64,000 bases of DNA from Loxodes magnus (GCA_946699065.1 CAMPDV010002415.1:1-64000); one strand, 5' to 3'; positions 14,601 to 27,541 are shown, counted from the stretch's first letter. Notes: generated from the letters alone by a model not told the origin. Numbers and translations are program-made.

Positions 14601-15423
14601 ATGTGTAAAAAGTATGAAGGTGTATTTTTAGGAATGTAATATTGAATCAAATTTTTGGAAATTTGAAATAAAAGAGGTATAGAGTTAAAAGAGATAAGGT
14701 AAAGAGATGTGAAATCATGAGAAGGGAAGAAGTAAGGTATATTTTAAGTGCTAAAGAGTGGTAGAAAGAAAAAGGTGAAAGAAGTAAAAGGAAAGAAAAA
14801 GGAGTTGGAAAGAAGGATTTTTGAACTTAGTGTATTAAGAGGAGTATATTTGGGTATTTAGTGTATGTGTAAAAAGTATGAAGGTGTATTTTTAGGAATG
14901 TAATATTGAATCAAATTTTTGGAAATTTGAAATAAAAGAGGTATAGAGTTAAAAGAGATAAGGTAAAGAGATGTGAAATCATGAGAAGGGAAGAAGTAAG
15001 GTATATTTTAAGTGCTAAAGAGTGGTAGAAAGAAAAAGGTGAAAGAAGTAAAAGGAAAGAAAAAGGAGTTGGAAAGAAGGATTTTTGAACTTAGTGTATT
15101 AAGAGGAGTATATTTGGGTATTTAGTGTATGTGTAAAAAGTATGAAGGTGTATTTTTAGGAATGTAATATTGAATCAAATTTTTGGAAATTTGAAATAAA
15201 AGAGGTATAGAGTTAAAAGAGATAAGGTAAAGAGATGTGAAATCATGAGAAGGGAAGAAGTAAGGTATATTTTAAGTGCTAAAGAGTGGTAGAAAGAAAA
15301 AGGTGAAAGAAGTAAAAGGAAAGAAAAAGGAGTTGGAAAGAAGGATTTTTGAACTTAGTGTATTAAGAGGAGTATATTTGGGTATTTAGTGTATGTGTAA
15401 AAAGTATGAAGGTGTATTTTTAG
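2638..15423. repeat. 264-bp tandem satellite array, about 48 copies
   Basis: Units of exactly 264 bp repeat head to tail: the marker AAAAAGTATGAAGG recurs at 2641, 2905, 3169, 3433 and onward to the last partial unit near 15407. Most copies look identical. Exceptions are a one-base variant in the second copy (near 2920), a 255-bp unit at 3433-3687 (9 bp shorter) and a 359-bp unit at 6856-7214 that contains an extra 95 bp of internally duplicated, slightly diverged sequence. The unit contains 72 G but only 4 C on the + strand, a GC skew near 0.9. The array ends mid-unit at 15423 and is flanked by unrelated AT-rich DNA. Such homogeneous satellites are typical of centromeric or other heterochromatic germline DNA. 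No function is shown by the sequence. With TAA/TAG as Gln, one minus-strand frame has no stop (264 = 88 codons), probably only because TCA is rare on the + strand. Confidence 0.97.
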
Positions 15424-18400
15424 TGTTATAAATGTAATCATTTCAGTGTATTGATGTCAATAGGATTAAAGTTTTTTAAATTAACGTGTTATATTCAATT
15501 TTATTATTTCTTCTTTAGTAGGCTTTTTTTCTTAATGAAATAATAAAAATTTATTTGAATGTTTTTTTTGAACTTTAAAATATATTATAAAGTATTTTCG
15601 CAAGAATTTTATAATTTTAAAAGAAATAAAAAATGTTTAATGTATAAAAATACAAAAAAGTTAAATAAATTGTTGTTAAAAATTGATAATATTATTTTAT
15701 ATTTATCAAGAAAAAAATCATAAATAGTATTAGAATTTTTTTCTCATAAAAGTTAAAAAAATATAATATAAAATTTTTTTATTTTTTTTAATATCATTTA
15801 CAAAGAAATAAGAGTTGAATTAAGATTTTTCATTAGTGTTAATTTCTTAATTAAATTTAAGTATCTTGATAAAATATTTACAACTTATAGATAATGAGCA
15901 AAATTATTTTATTTTTATTCTGTATGTTATTTATTCTCTATAAGTTATAAAAGCATTTTTGATTTATATAATATAACTTAAACATATTTTTATTTCTTCA
16001 AATGAATAAGAAATTTCTTATGAATTTTTATGAAGATATAGAGTTACAAATCGATTTAGTATATATTTTATAATAATAGTTTGTATTTAAAATTAAATAT
16101 TTCAAGTACAATGGAAAAATTAACAATTAATAAATATGCCACTCTTTAATTTATTTTAGCTTGCCTTATATAATTATAATTTTTAATGAATTGTTCCAAG
16201 TTATTTCTATATACTATATTTATTTTCTATTTATTTTTAGTTTCTTTAATATTTTTTTAAAATTATATCTAAAAAAAGAATGTTGAAAATCTTTATGCTA
16301 TGTATAAATACATATAAAAAAGTAAGACATTTGTAATAATTTTTCTATCAAAGATTTATTAATAATTAAAATTTATTGCAAACAACTCCATTTAATTTAA
16401 AAAATGTAAATATTATTCTTTTATCAAATAAATTTAAGTAAGAAGATTAATATTTATTTAACTTAAGTTAGAAGGTATATTAAAATATTGTGAATAAATA
16501 GAATGAAATAATTAAAAACAATTGAGTAAAGTTTAAATAGAATTTAAATTAAATATTTAAAAAATGTAAAAGTATTAAGTTTGAATAGTTATTATAACAA
16601 TAACAGATTTAGTTCCTTATTTTATATTTCTTTCTAAATCAACTAATATACTTTTCTTTTTTATATAAATCAAAAATTATAAAATTTAAAGAAATTCTTA
16701 TATGAATATTAAAATATATTAATAAAACTTTTGAAGGGCTATGAGAAAATATTCTTCATGATATAAAATGCATATTTTAACAAATATAATCTTTCAATTT
16801 CTTGAGCTCAAACCCTATTTATTACTCATATTTAAAGGTATAAGGTTTGTCTGCTATATTTAAAAAGTAACTAAAGTTTAAGCTTAACTAATAATTTTTG
16901 TGATAAAGCCTATAATCTCGAATAATATACTAATGTATATTAATTAAATGTTTGAAGATTATATTATTTTAATACTCCAGCATTTAAAGGTCAGAATTTA
17001 CATGATTGTTTTATTATCTTTGAAAGACTTATACAAAGAATATTTTAATTTACGACTTAATTTTATTTATGAAATATGAATGGTATTACCAAACTAAATA
17101 TTTATTTCATAGTAATAAATAGAATTTGCATCATAATACAAACTTTTTTAACTTAAGAAAGTAAAAGCTTTTAAATTTAATAATGAAATGGTATTAAATT
17201 AAATTTTATTTGTACTATTTAGCATTTTGAGATTATAATAATTACATTTATTTAATTTCTTCTTTAAATCACACAAAATCCTTTTCTAAAATTTATTATA
17301 ATGCATGGAATAAAATTTCCAGTATACTTATATCATAAAATATTAGTTTAAAGATGAAAATGAAATAATTTATTTTTTAGATAATTGAGATTTATATTAT
17401 TAACTTTATAATTTATTTTACTAATTACTAAATCTCTTTAAAATGTTTTCAAATTTGTTAGATTAAATATGTTCATTTGCCTTTTTTATAATTATAATTA
17501 AAATTTTTGAATGAAGATTTACTAGAATATTTAAAAAAAATAATTAGATTTTAGTATTAAAATAATAGTAATTCCTATTTCAATTAGATGTTATTTAATT
17601 AGTTACTGAATTTTAAGTTTTTATTTAATTAATATTTTCCAAAATGTATATTTTGCAGCTAATTTACTGAATACTTTAAATTCAATTGAAACAAAAAATT
17701 TTTCATACTAAATTTTCTAGTTGTTTGCACATCATACTCACACAATCGACATAGTCTGAAACTACTTCTTTCTTTATTTCAACAGTCTTATGACTAATTA
17801 TGAATTTAGCTTCTCCCATTGTCCTGATATTATTTATATTTATACTTTAACATTTTGTAAGAATAAGGCTTTAACTCTTTCTTTAGTTTGATCCAATATC
17901 TACGACTTGAATGATAATACTTCTATGATATTTTAACAAAAAGCATTGCTTAATTTCTATTCCATTCATCGGCTAATAATGGTTTAAGTACATATAATCA
18001 TCTTCGCTTTATTTGTTTTTCTGTCTTTATAATTTCTCCTTAGTGTATATTCTTATTGAGATGTCTAGCTATTTTAGTCCATCTATAATAGAAGTTGCGA
18101 AGTTTCATTTTGTCAATGACAAACTAATCTTCTTCATACGACCATTAATCTACAAGCTGTTTTAAGTTTTTAATATTCTAATTTTAGATTATTTAAATTA
18201 AATAAAATAATTAATTTAAACTAAAGTTTTAAATTAAATAAAACTAAATTAAATAGTTATACTTTAAATGTATAAGCATTTCAACTATTCTTATAAAGAT
18301 AAAAACTAACTACCAAAATTTATCTATTTATAGTTTAAGCTAAAGTAATTAGATATTCCTCATAAACTTAGTTATCTTTATTAGTTATTTTATCTTAACT

Positions 18401-21400
18401 TTATATTAATTTAAGATACCAATCATTTAATACTCTTATAATATCACTAATTGAATAATCTTAATCAACTTATTTTTTAATTTTCTAATTAATATTCCTT
18501 CTATCATCCTAAAATAATAATTAATATTCTTTAATCTAATAAATTTTAAAGTTTTTATTTATGCATAAATAATAAAAAGTAAATGTTTAAATAGAATATT
18601 AGCTTATATATTCACTAGTTTATTCTAAATATTTTATTAACTAAATTCTAAGATTTAATTATTATACTTATACCTTTTTTATACCTTTATTAAATTAATT
18701 ATATTGCTAATATAGTTATTTAAATAGACTTTTTAAATTATTTATCTATTTTATTACATTTTATTTAAAGTTAAGAAATTTAATTAAATCTATTTTCATT
18801 TAAATAGTAAAATAAATTAAGTTTATAGAATAAAGTTAAAATTAATGAGAGTTGCATTATAGAAATATATTTTTTTACTTTTCTCAAGTAAAATAAAAGT
18901 TTCTTAATTATTTATTTTTTAAAATAAATAAAATTATAAAATAAATTTATTTATAGCTATCTATAATCTTAATAATTGCTATTAATTTTACATTTTTAAG
19001 ATTTTATTTTAATTTTTAAATTAGCAAGTGTTAAGTTATGAGATAAAGAATATTTTATTAAATTAATATTAATAAAAATTTTTAATGAAGAATTGGAAAT
19101 GCTTAAACATAATTAAATAAATAAAATGATTTTAATTTTAAGAGTTAACTTAGTCTTTGTATATTAGTTTATGTTTAAAATTAGTTTTTATTTATTAAGC
19201 CTTTAAATCAAACATTGACGTGAATTTAAAATACCAAAAATATTTTTTAATGAAAATGCTAAACTTATATAACTTTTATTTTTTTTAATGTTTGTTATTC
19301 AGTTAATTATAAGTTTTTATAATAAATTAAAAGATGATGCATATATAGCACTTAGTTACAATTTTTAATAAAATTGTTTCTCTTTTTTAATTAATAAAAA
19401 GTTTATTTTTTATTCTTAAAAAAATTATAAAATCTTACAATATTAAATAAATTTAATTTTTCATTTTATTACTTTGAAGAATCTTTAAAAGTATAAAGTA
19501 ATTTTAACTATTTATTTGTTTACTTTATATAATTATTTCATTATAGCATAAATTCTGAGCACATATTTTAAAATTAATTGCTTTTATCAGCAATATAAAA
19601 TTTTAATAATGCTAAAGTGAAAAATTTTTAAATATAAATCAAAAAAATCATAAAGCTTCACAAATCTTTAAAATTTTTATTTATAATTAAATCCAAATTT
19701 TATTCCTTTTTTAAACTCTTAAGAAATTATTGATTTATAAAATTATTTATAATTATATTAATTTATTTTGAAATTAATTAATTTTTTAAATAAATCAAAA
19801 GCTAAAATTAAAACTAAAATTAGTCGATCCCAATTAGATAAATTAAGAAAAGCTTAGAATCACAAATTATATTGTCTTTATATAAAATAAATTAATCAAA
19901 CTCTCTTTTTTTATTTATTTCTAATTAAAGGCTTTTAAGAGCGAATTTTATCTTATTTTTTATATTTTTATTTAGATAAAGAAATTATTAAAATTTAGAA
20001 TATCTAAGTTTTTAATTAATATAAATAAAATAATAAATTATAATAATATTATTAAATTTTCATTTATAATTTCCTGCTTATATTAAAACTAATAAAAATA
20101 AGCAAAGCATCCGTTTATTCATGGATGTAAAATAAAAAATTTACAGATAAAAGGAAATTAACATACAGAATGATAAATGAAATAAACTACACCAAAGATC
20201 CTGTTACAGACTAAATTTTATATACCTCAAAGCCTTTTATTATAATTGGAGGAATAATTAAGATACAATATAAAAGGAATTAAAATAATAGATAGATTTA
20301 CTTATTCTTTTATTTAGATGGCAGATTGCTTTCATTGTTGAGAATCGATTTAGAAAATTTATAAAGTGAGATAGAAGTCTACTATGTTTTAATAGTGTCT
20401 AATAAATGTTTAATAAAGTATAAAATTTATTTTTAAATATACACTTCTTTCTTTAAATTATCTAAAATTAGAGTAAAACATAATTAAAACGTAAATTTCA
20501 TATATAAAATTTCATCTATAGTTACTATAAAATTTTATAAAATAGACGAGAAAGTTAGAGAAGATAATGACTATAAATTAAAAATATTAAAAATAAGAGA
20601 TAAAATAATAACTAACAAAAAATAAAGAAAATAATAAATATTACAAATATTATAAAAAAATTAAAGTAATAGCTTATCTATTCATTGCTAATTATATACA
20701 CTTTAAGAATTTTTTATTTATTTAGTTAAAAATTATAAAAAATATAGGTAAAATTAAATAAAAATTATGAAAATTGTATTTTTTAATTTGGTAGCATGTA
20801 ATAAATTAAGGATTTATAGCTAAGAATAAAATCTAAAATTTTAGGTTATATCATATAAACTTTTAATGTACCTCTGAGATTTATTTTAATAATTATCTTT
20901 TAAATAAATCAACTCAAATAGTAAAAGTTGAATTATATTAATAAAGCATTTGCATACAAAGAAAATATGTTGTATAGCTTTATCTTTAATAGATTAAGTA
21001 AAGTTTTTATATAATTTAAAATTTAGAGTTTGTTAATTAAGAAATGTGTGTATTTATAATTAATATAAACTCCTTATCCAATAAATGAGAATTATTATTA
21101 TTTAAGTCATGATAGATTAATTGAAAAACTTAAAGTTCAAATTATAAAGCTAAATTTTATGAAAAAATTTGTATTTTTCTCAAATTAATTAAATTAAATA
21201 ATTTCTAAATAAATTTAAAATCCAATCTTTAATGCAAAGGTTAATGAAGGAGATATGCAGTTTACAATATTTTTTAAACAATTTAAAGCATAAATTATTT
21301 TTAATCAGAAGAATTTAAATAGCTCTTAATTTTTTAAACAAGAAACAAATCCTCAAGTTTAGAGAATTTAGATTGAAAGAAATATAGTTAACCATTAAAA

Positions 21401-21617
21401 ATAAAAAATGATAGAACTTAATAAAGTCGAAACATTTCTTTTTTATGCTAAATAAAAAAATTATGCGAATTAAAATCAAAAAATAATAATTTTAGAAGGT
21501 ATACAATCTCCATAAATTTTAAAATGATCTTCATAAATAAAAAATTAAGTTATATGAAAAAATTTCAAAAAATATTTTTACAAAAAAGACTATTTAAAGA
21601 AGAAAAATTTAGAAAAG
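15424..21617. other. very AT-rich spacer, nothing recognised
   Basis: This is about 6.2 kb of extremely AT-rich sequence with homopolymer runs and simple TAAA/TTTA-type words. I see no zinc knuckle, kinase, transposase or WD motif on either strand, no RNA gene, and no long direct or inverted repeat. The segment at 17.70-18.17 kb is slightly richer in C and G but gave no frame I could defend. Confidence 0.6.
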
Positions 21618-21630
21618 ATAGACGACCAAG
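21618..21630 (+). repeat. 13-bp target-site duplication, left copy
   Basis: ATAGACGACCAAG lies directly before the A-run and ATG of the 21.6-kb retroposon half. Its reverse complement occurs at 23722-23734, next to the poly-A end of the 24-kb half. The inverted orientation of the second copy is the main evidence that the element was split by an inversion. Confidence 0.7.
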
Positions 21631-22109
21631 AAAAAAAAATGGTGGAAGGTTTCAATAAGGGCTTCATGACCACCTCTTCCTAAGCTAAAAAGGAAGGGAG
21701 GAAGCAAGAAACCAATTCTCGGGAGTCGTCTTAACTTTAACTCCAACTTTTTTCTTAACATCCTGGAACCTAGGGCAACCAGGAATAATATAGAGAAATT
21801 AAAAAAATCTAACATTCGGAAACTCCAACTCCAACTTCAAGTGAGAAGCCAAGGAAGCCAAGGAAGTAGACGAAGTCTGCCCTTCACCAGGAGGTTTCTT
21901 AATTCAATCCTTCTGGCTAGATGAGCATGGAGAAGCTCATAAAAGTGGTCCTAAACCCCCAGGAAGAGGTTTAAAAATTTAAGCATTTGAACGAAAAACT
22001 AATGATAAAGCTAGAAGAAAAGAACTAAATGGACGAGTCTCGTATAGACAACTACGAGCGCTAAATGGATACATTCTACAACATCCAAAATCACTAGGAA
22101 AACTTATGA
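21631..22109 (+). mobile_element. 5' half of an ORF1-only retroposon (split by inversion)
   Basis: The element begins AAAAAAAAATGG directly after the 13-bp duplication, matching the 5' ends of the copies at 34881 and 28447, where an A-rich start and an ATG also abut the duplication. It is clearly GC-richer than its surroundings. The matching 3' half (zinc knuckle, poly-A, then the same 13-bp duplication) is found inverted at 23735-24240. The exact right-hand breakpoint is uncertain; the coding frame runs to 22109. Confidence 0.6.
21639..22109 (+). CDS. N-terminal part of Gag/ORF1-like retroposon protein
   Basis: With TAA/TAG as Gln the frame runs uninterrupted from ATG 21639 to TGA 22107 (156 residues). 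It begins MVEGFNKGFMTTSSQAKKEG, continues with a basic, Ser/Gln/Pro-rich stretch (residues about 20-100, containing SEKPRKPRKQTKSA) and ends in a Lys/Glu-rich, coiled-coil-like stretch (about 105-150, containing LNEKLMIKLEEKNQMDESR). Such a layout, basic disordered then coiled coil, is usual for LINE ORF1/Gag proteins upstream of the zinc knuckle. The knuckle itself is absent here and lies in the inverted half at 24 kb. Codon use is less AT-biased than in the flanks. The stop at 22107 is probably created by the rearrangement rather than being the native end. Confidence 0.6.
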
Positions 22110-23721
22110 CAAGGAACTTATGATAATTATTCAGTATACAATTATTTAAACTTATTATATATAATGATGCTATATTATGATTATGATTATATCAATAAAA
22201 AATAATTATTTACAACTCTTAACAGAAATAAAATAAGCCTAAGCTAAATAAAGAGATTTTAATATTTTTATTTATTAATTTGCTTTTAATTTATTTATAT
22301 TAAATTATAATGCTTAAGTTTAGAATAAGCAAGCCTTACTAATAATTTTTGTCTTAACTTTAATAATAAATAAATTATTATGGATCTTTTCTAAAATCTG
22401 CTATATTTATTGATTACAGCAAAATTTATTTTTAAAATCCTTAACTTTATAGCTCATATTTGCTTTAAATTTTTTAAAACTAAAATAATTAAATTTATTA
22501 AGAAATATCTTTTTTTTTATTTTATGAAGCATATTTAGATTAGATTAGTTAGTTTAGGGACTAGAATCATTATATTATTCATTTTTATCTTTTTGGATAT
22601 AAAATTATTTAAAGCCAAAACTATATCAGATGTTGGCAATAATTATAACCTAATTTTTATAAGATTTGTTTACCTTTATTAATTATCCATTTATAAATTT
22701 ATATCTCTTCTTCCTTTAATTTGTTCGACAATATCAAATCCTGCATTATTTTGTAATTCTCTTTGAGTTTTAGTTAGTTGGAAGTATTTCTTTATTTATA
22801 TTATATTTAGACGTTTTTACTCTCTATTAGACTTAAAATTTCATAATTCTTAAATAATAATTGACTCTATCTTTTGACTTACTAGCTTAATTTTGTCACC
22901 ATATAATTCTATGTTTATATATCTGAGTCCTATAACGTATTTTTGAGGAGGCATAAAAATAAAAACATAATAATAATTTTAAATTGAGATAGCCATTTAT
23001 CTTTATTACATAAATTTGAAAAATATCATTTTTAGAGACCTTTTACTTTCTAAAATATAAAAAAGAAAAATAATTAAATCAAAATAAAAATTTATTTTAT
23101 ATAAGTTTAATAATGCTTCTGTATTTAGAAATTCTTTTCTCATATTGTTCCAATTGTTTTCAACTTTAAAACCCAAATATAATGATTCTTAAATAAAAGA
23201 ACCTTAAAATATTTAAAGTTTAAATAGAAAAAAAATTTTGAATTATTTTATTTTGAATTATCTTTTATTTTTTCTATGAAAATTGTAAGAAATCGGAAGA
23301 GCATTTTCTTATTTTGTTTTTAATTATTTACCTGAAATATATAAGCATTAATTCCTATATTCTTTTGTAAACTTAAATTAAGAAATTTCTTTTAAATATA
23401 TAACTAAGTTTTAGATAAAAATTCTTTTTTATAATTTTTAGATATTTTTATTTGGTAAATTTTATTATATCAATTGATGAATTTAATTAAAGGATTTGCT
23501 AGTATTTATTTCTACTAAAATTTAAATTCAACTAGCTATTTTTATTTAATTGTCTTAAAGGTATTAACTTTAAAATATTTTAATTGTCTCATTTATCTAG
23601 AAATTATTATACAATTAATAAAGCTCCAAAACTTTTTAAATGTGATCATCATTTTAAATTAATGAAGAGATTAATTAAATTTTTTATTTAAGTAGTTCTC
23701 CTGATTGCTAAGAATTTATAT
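22110..23721. other. AT-rich segment between the two retroposon halves
   Basis: No gene recognised. If the inversion model is right, this 1.6 kb is flanking DNA that originally lay to the right of the retroposon and was flipped together with its 3' half. Confidence 0.45.
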
Positions 23722-23734
23722 CTTGGTCGTCTAT
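23722..23734 (-). repeat. 13-bp target-site duplication, inverted right copy
   Basis: CTTGGTCGTCTAT is the exact reverse complement of 21618-21630. Reading the minus strand it follows a run of about ten A, as expected for the 3' target-site duplication of a poly-A retroposon. Confidence 0.7.
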
Positions 23735-24240
23735 TTTTTTTTTAAATTTAATAACTAAAAAGTTTCTCCGTTTTTAGGGATTTTCACCCTGTCAGGAGTA
23801 CAGCGCTTCAAGCTCCTCACTGTTAATTAAAATGTTTGGGTCGATAGGAAGATTGCGCGTTCACATCCGCGGGTTTTTAAATTAGGTTTTCCGTCTTAAA
23901 TTCCAGTCAAGTCTTGTATTTAGCTCCATCTTCTTCTTGTACATTCTTCCATTCTTGTTGCAAAAAATCTTGTTTAATCTAATTTTTTCTATTCGCTTTG
24001 CTTATCAGAAATCCCGTTGTTTCTTTTGGAATTTCCGACAGTTCCGATAAAGATGTTGTTGGCTTCCGCAGCAGAAGCATCTCTTCCTAATCGGGATTAG
24101 TCCCATCCGAGGTTAAGCTTAGTGTTCGACAACCATTGGAATCGATCCAGCATTCAGTTGTTCCATTCTTGATTCTTTAAGAAGTTGAATCTCCTATTCT
24201 TATTTCATAACAAGATCCTTTAGCTTAGTTGTGTTCATAT
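23735..24240 (-). mobile_element. 3' half of the same ORF1-only retroposon, inverted
   Basis: On the minus strand this segment carries the zinc-knuckle part of an ORF1-like protein, then a non-coding tail and a poly-A run at 23735-23743, then the 13-bp duplication. It shares the knuckle architecture of the copies at 27.5, 34.9 and 37.2 kb. The upper boundary near 24240 is estimated from where coding composition fades. Confidence 0.6.
23792..24238 (-). pseudogene. zinc-knuckle ORF1-like C-terminal part, three in-frame TGAs
   Basis: The frame from ATG 24238 to TGA 23792 has 149 codons. Residues about 60-73 read CFCCGSQQHLYRNC, a CX2CX4HX4C zinc knuckle, preceded by the basic IPIRKR and followed by a basic region. 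Zinc knuckles bind nucleic acid in retroviral Gag and some LINE ORF1 proteins. TGA occurs in frame at 24005-24007 and 23861-23863 as well as at the end. Coding composition continues across each TGA in the same frame (for example KNPRM-TGA-TRNLPIDPN), so these are either nonsense mutations or sense codons. The motif GLIPIRKR also appears, as GILPIRK, in the 33.5-kb copy. Confidence 0.6.
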
Positions 24241-24259
24241 CAAGAGAACATTGCTTCTT

Positions 24260-27200
24260 TATGTTATAAATAAAATTGCTTATACATCTCATACACTTAT
24301 ATAAATGTATTAAGTTGTAATATATATAGCACCTAAAAATAAATAAATTTGCTTCTTTATAGATATAAAAAAGAATTATCTTAGTTTAAAATCCATTTCG
24401 TAAATCGGGATTTTCTTTGAGTATTTGAAGTTAAAAATTAATTAATATCAACATGTAAAATTTATATTCATGAAATCAAAATATTAAATATTAAACAGAT
24501 CAAAGATAAAATAGACATAACTAATTATTTTTTATGTAAAGGAAATAGAAAAATAAACTAGAAAAAATCAGAATTTTTGCAGTTCTTTCATAAAGCATAA
24601 ATAATATATTTATCTTTATTTATTATGAATATCTTAGTTCTTTTAGACATTTAAAATAAAAATATAAGGATCTCTAGACTGCTAATTCATTTGGTTAATA
24701 GCTTTTAAATTATATTATTAATTTAAATTTTATTAAATTTGCTGAATGAGCTAAAGTTCTTTGAAACTAGCTTGAATGGTTGGAAATATTAATGCTTTTA
24801 AATAAAAAATAAAAAATTAAAATTAAAAAGATTTATTAGGGTTTTTAAGTCCTTAATTATTAATCAATAATTAATAGCGAAATAATTATTTATTTTTGTC
24901 TATTAGTGCATTAAGAAAGAGCTATATGAAAAAAAGCTTTAAAAATATTAAGTTGATTTTATTTTTAATAAAATTTTCATTTAAAGCTTCTCTAACTCAC
25001 AATATTATTAATAGTAAGTATCAAAATCTTTTTTTCTTTCCCTATAGTTATTCTTTTCTTGATAAAATTCTGAAAAATATTGCTCAAACCGAAATTAGAA
25101 ATATGAGAAAATAAAAAAGCAATAAATATATATAATGATAGTTCTTTATTTATTCTATTAAGTTTTCAGAATTAAAAGGACATTGAAGTTTAGTTAAAAC
25201 TTAATAATTAATTAATAACTTAAAAATTATTAATTATTAATTATATGGCTGTATCATTTTCTAATAAAGCATTCTAAAATAAAATTCTTAAGCGAATATA
25301 CTTTGTTCCTTCATACACCTTTATAATTTAACCCTTTAAATTAGAATCAACCTTTAATATATGGGTAAATATAATTATTTTCTCTTTTAATTTAATTAAA
25401 GAATATTATGTAGTCAGTGTATAAAAGAAATTATATTTATTATGTATAATTTTTAATTTAAAGTACTTAAATTTTAAACTAAGAGTGTGGAAATAATAAA
25501 ATAAATAAATCATGTTGCTAGTATTTCCTTTTATTAATATAGCATAATTTATTTCTCTTATTATTATTAAGCTACTTTTACATTTCTTTTATATTATAAT
25601 TTTGTATGCCTTTTACCTTTTTTCCATAAGTCAATTATATCTACTTTACCTGATTATCTTTATTTTAGTCTTTTAAATTATTAAAAATTATATTAACTTT
25701 AATAGGAAAGCTTCAGAAAAAATTAATAATTTCTTTATATATTGACCTTACAATGAAATTCCATGAATTTATTATTATTTGTTTATTACTAAAATAAATT
25801 TTTAAGCGAAAATACTAAAAAAGATTAATTTAAACCAAAAATTCCAAATTTTTATAAAAGGGGTTATGATTTAATTTATAACTTAAAGATATGAGATTGT
25901 AATTAATTAATTTAAGAAAAAGTTGTTTATAGATATTTTATTGCCAATTTTAGTTAAAAACTTTATGTTGGTTGTTTATCTAAATTAATAATGCTTATTT
26001 TTTAATAAATCTTTATTTAGGATATATAAGTTTTATATAAACTCTAAGTTATTTTTAATTTTAGAAGTTGTTTGCTTCCTAAATAAACAAAAATTGCTAT
26101 TATATTTATAATATTTTATATCTTATGAGAAGATTTACTTTGACTTAAGATAAATTTAATAATAATTTTTCTAATTTTTATGCTTTTTAATTAATAAATA
26201 ACTTTTATAAAAATGAATCCTTTGAGTGTATTTAAATGGACTTAATAATAATATCATTAATATACTCTTTATCTACAACTTTCTTTCTTTAATAAATTAT
26301 ACTAAACGCTTATAAAATAAATAAAACCTTAAAAAAGCATAAAACTTATTTATTCAATTTTCTTATATTTTATTTTTTAAAGTTAATTTTAGATTCTCAT
26401 TTATTAAGTTATCATAATAATTTTCTATTAATTATTTTCATATAATAATCTATAACAATAGTTAAGTATAGGAACTTGCAAATGGAAATTTTAAAGAACT
26501 GTAATAAGTTATTTAGAATTTAATCCTTTAAATTTTAAATTTTTGCTCATCTTATAAAAGGGGTTAAATTCTTGGGAAATGTATTTATTTTGACTTAACC
26601 TTTATGTATTTTTTAATTGATGTTCAAATTATTATTTAAATTCTAAAAATAAAGTTTTCTATATTTATCTTAAATATTATATACATACAGGCTATTATAA
26701 GATAAAAATGGTATAATTAAATAGTATTGGCAGATGATTGAAAGTGGATGTTAGTTATTTGTATAAAGTTTTTAATTAAATTTATTTATATTTTAGAGTT
26801 TTAATATTTAGTGTATTAAATAGAAAAAATGAATTTGTATTTTTAGTTTTAATGCTAAATATATTTAATTTAAGAGACTATATAGTTGTATGTTTAAGAA
26901 GATAAAAGTATTTAGATATTTTTTTTAAATATTTTAGACATAGGTAGAAAAAACCTTTTTAGAATCTAAAAATAAAAGATACATAATTAATTACATGGGT
27001 TTAAATTTAGAGCTTTAGTATTCGTTTTTCTAAATTAACTAATTCCAATGCTTAAAAATTCTAATAATGCACTTTATTTATTAACAATTTTTATAGATTT
27101 TTAATATGAGAATAATAATATACAACTATTTTGTAAACTTAATAAATGAGAGAATAAAAAGGAATTTATTTTATGCTTATACGATAATTAACTTACTTTA

Positions 27201-27483
27201 AGTTTATATTTTAGAAGATAAATTATTTCATATCCTTTGATTTAATAGATTAACTATATGCTTTTATATTTTTAATTAAATTGGTTTTTTATCTTTTTCA
27301 ATAGCAACAGTAATGATATATATTTATAATTTTTAGGTTTTAGTTAAAACTTCTTTTTATGATATGATTTAATAGCTAAGAATAATTCTAGATTTAATCC
27401 CAAATATTTAAAATGCTTAATTAATGTGAATATCTTAAATATATTTAAGATAAATTTATTAATAAAAAGGCTGTTATTATTAT
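24260..27483. other. AT-rich spacer, no gene recognised
   Basis: This is highly AT-rich DNA without recognisable motifs. A standard-code frame at 24896-25114 (72 residues, TTG start) has no family resemblance and ordinary AT-rich composition. I treat it as chance. Confidence 0.55.
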
Positions 27484-27502
27484 TTATATGTGGCTTTCTT
27501 TA
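27484..27502. repeat. 19-bp target-site duplication, left copy
   Basis: TTATATGTGGCTTTCTTTA is repeated without mismatch at 28448-28466. The pair brackets the 945-bp retroposon and indicates a recent target-primed insertion. Confidence 0.9.
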
Positions 27503-27541
27503 ATTAATTTTAACTATAAGGGTTAGGGTCATCTTTAATTA

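Noticed and set aside
2638..15423. CRISPR-like array
   Set aside because: The whole 264-bp unit is repeated with no unique spacers, and the organism is a eukaryote.
21609..21815. Minus-strand 68-residue standard-code frame
   Set aside because: It is antisense to the convincing + strand ORF1-like frame at 21639-22109 read with TAA/TAG as Gln.
23760..23880. tRNA-like or Pol III element (GTTCACATCC resembling a B box, followed by T-run)
   Set aside because: No cloverleaf can be built, and the segment is the 3' coding and tail region of the inverted retroposon half.
24896..25114. 72-residue standard-code frame, TTG start
   Set aside because: AT-rich composition, no motif, no conservation signal, and a non-ATG start in a eukaryotic context.
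26715..26745. RT catalytic box, because GTATTGGCAGATGATTGA encodes VLADD
   Set aside because: Isolated in AT-rich noise with no flanking RT motifs in any frame.
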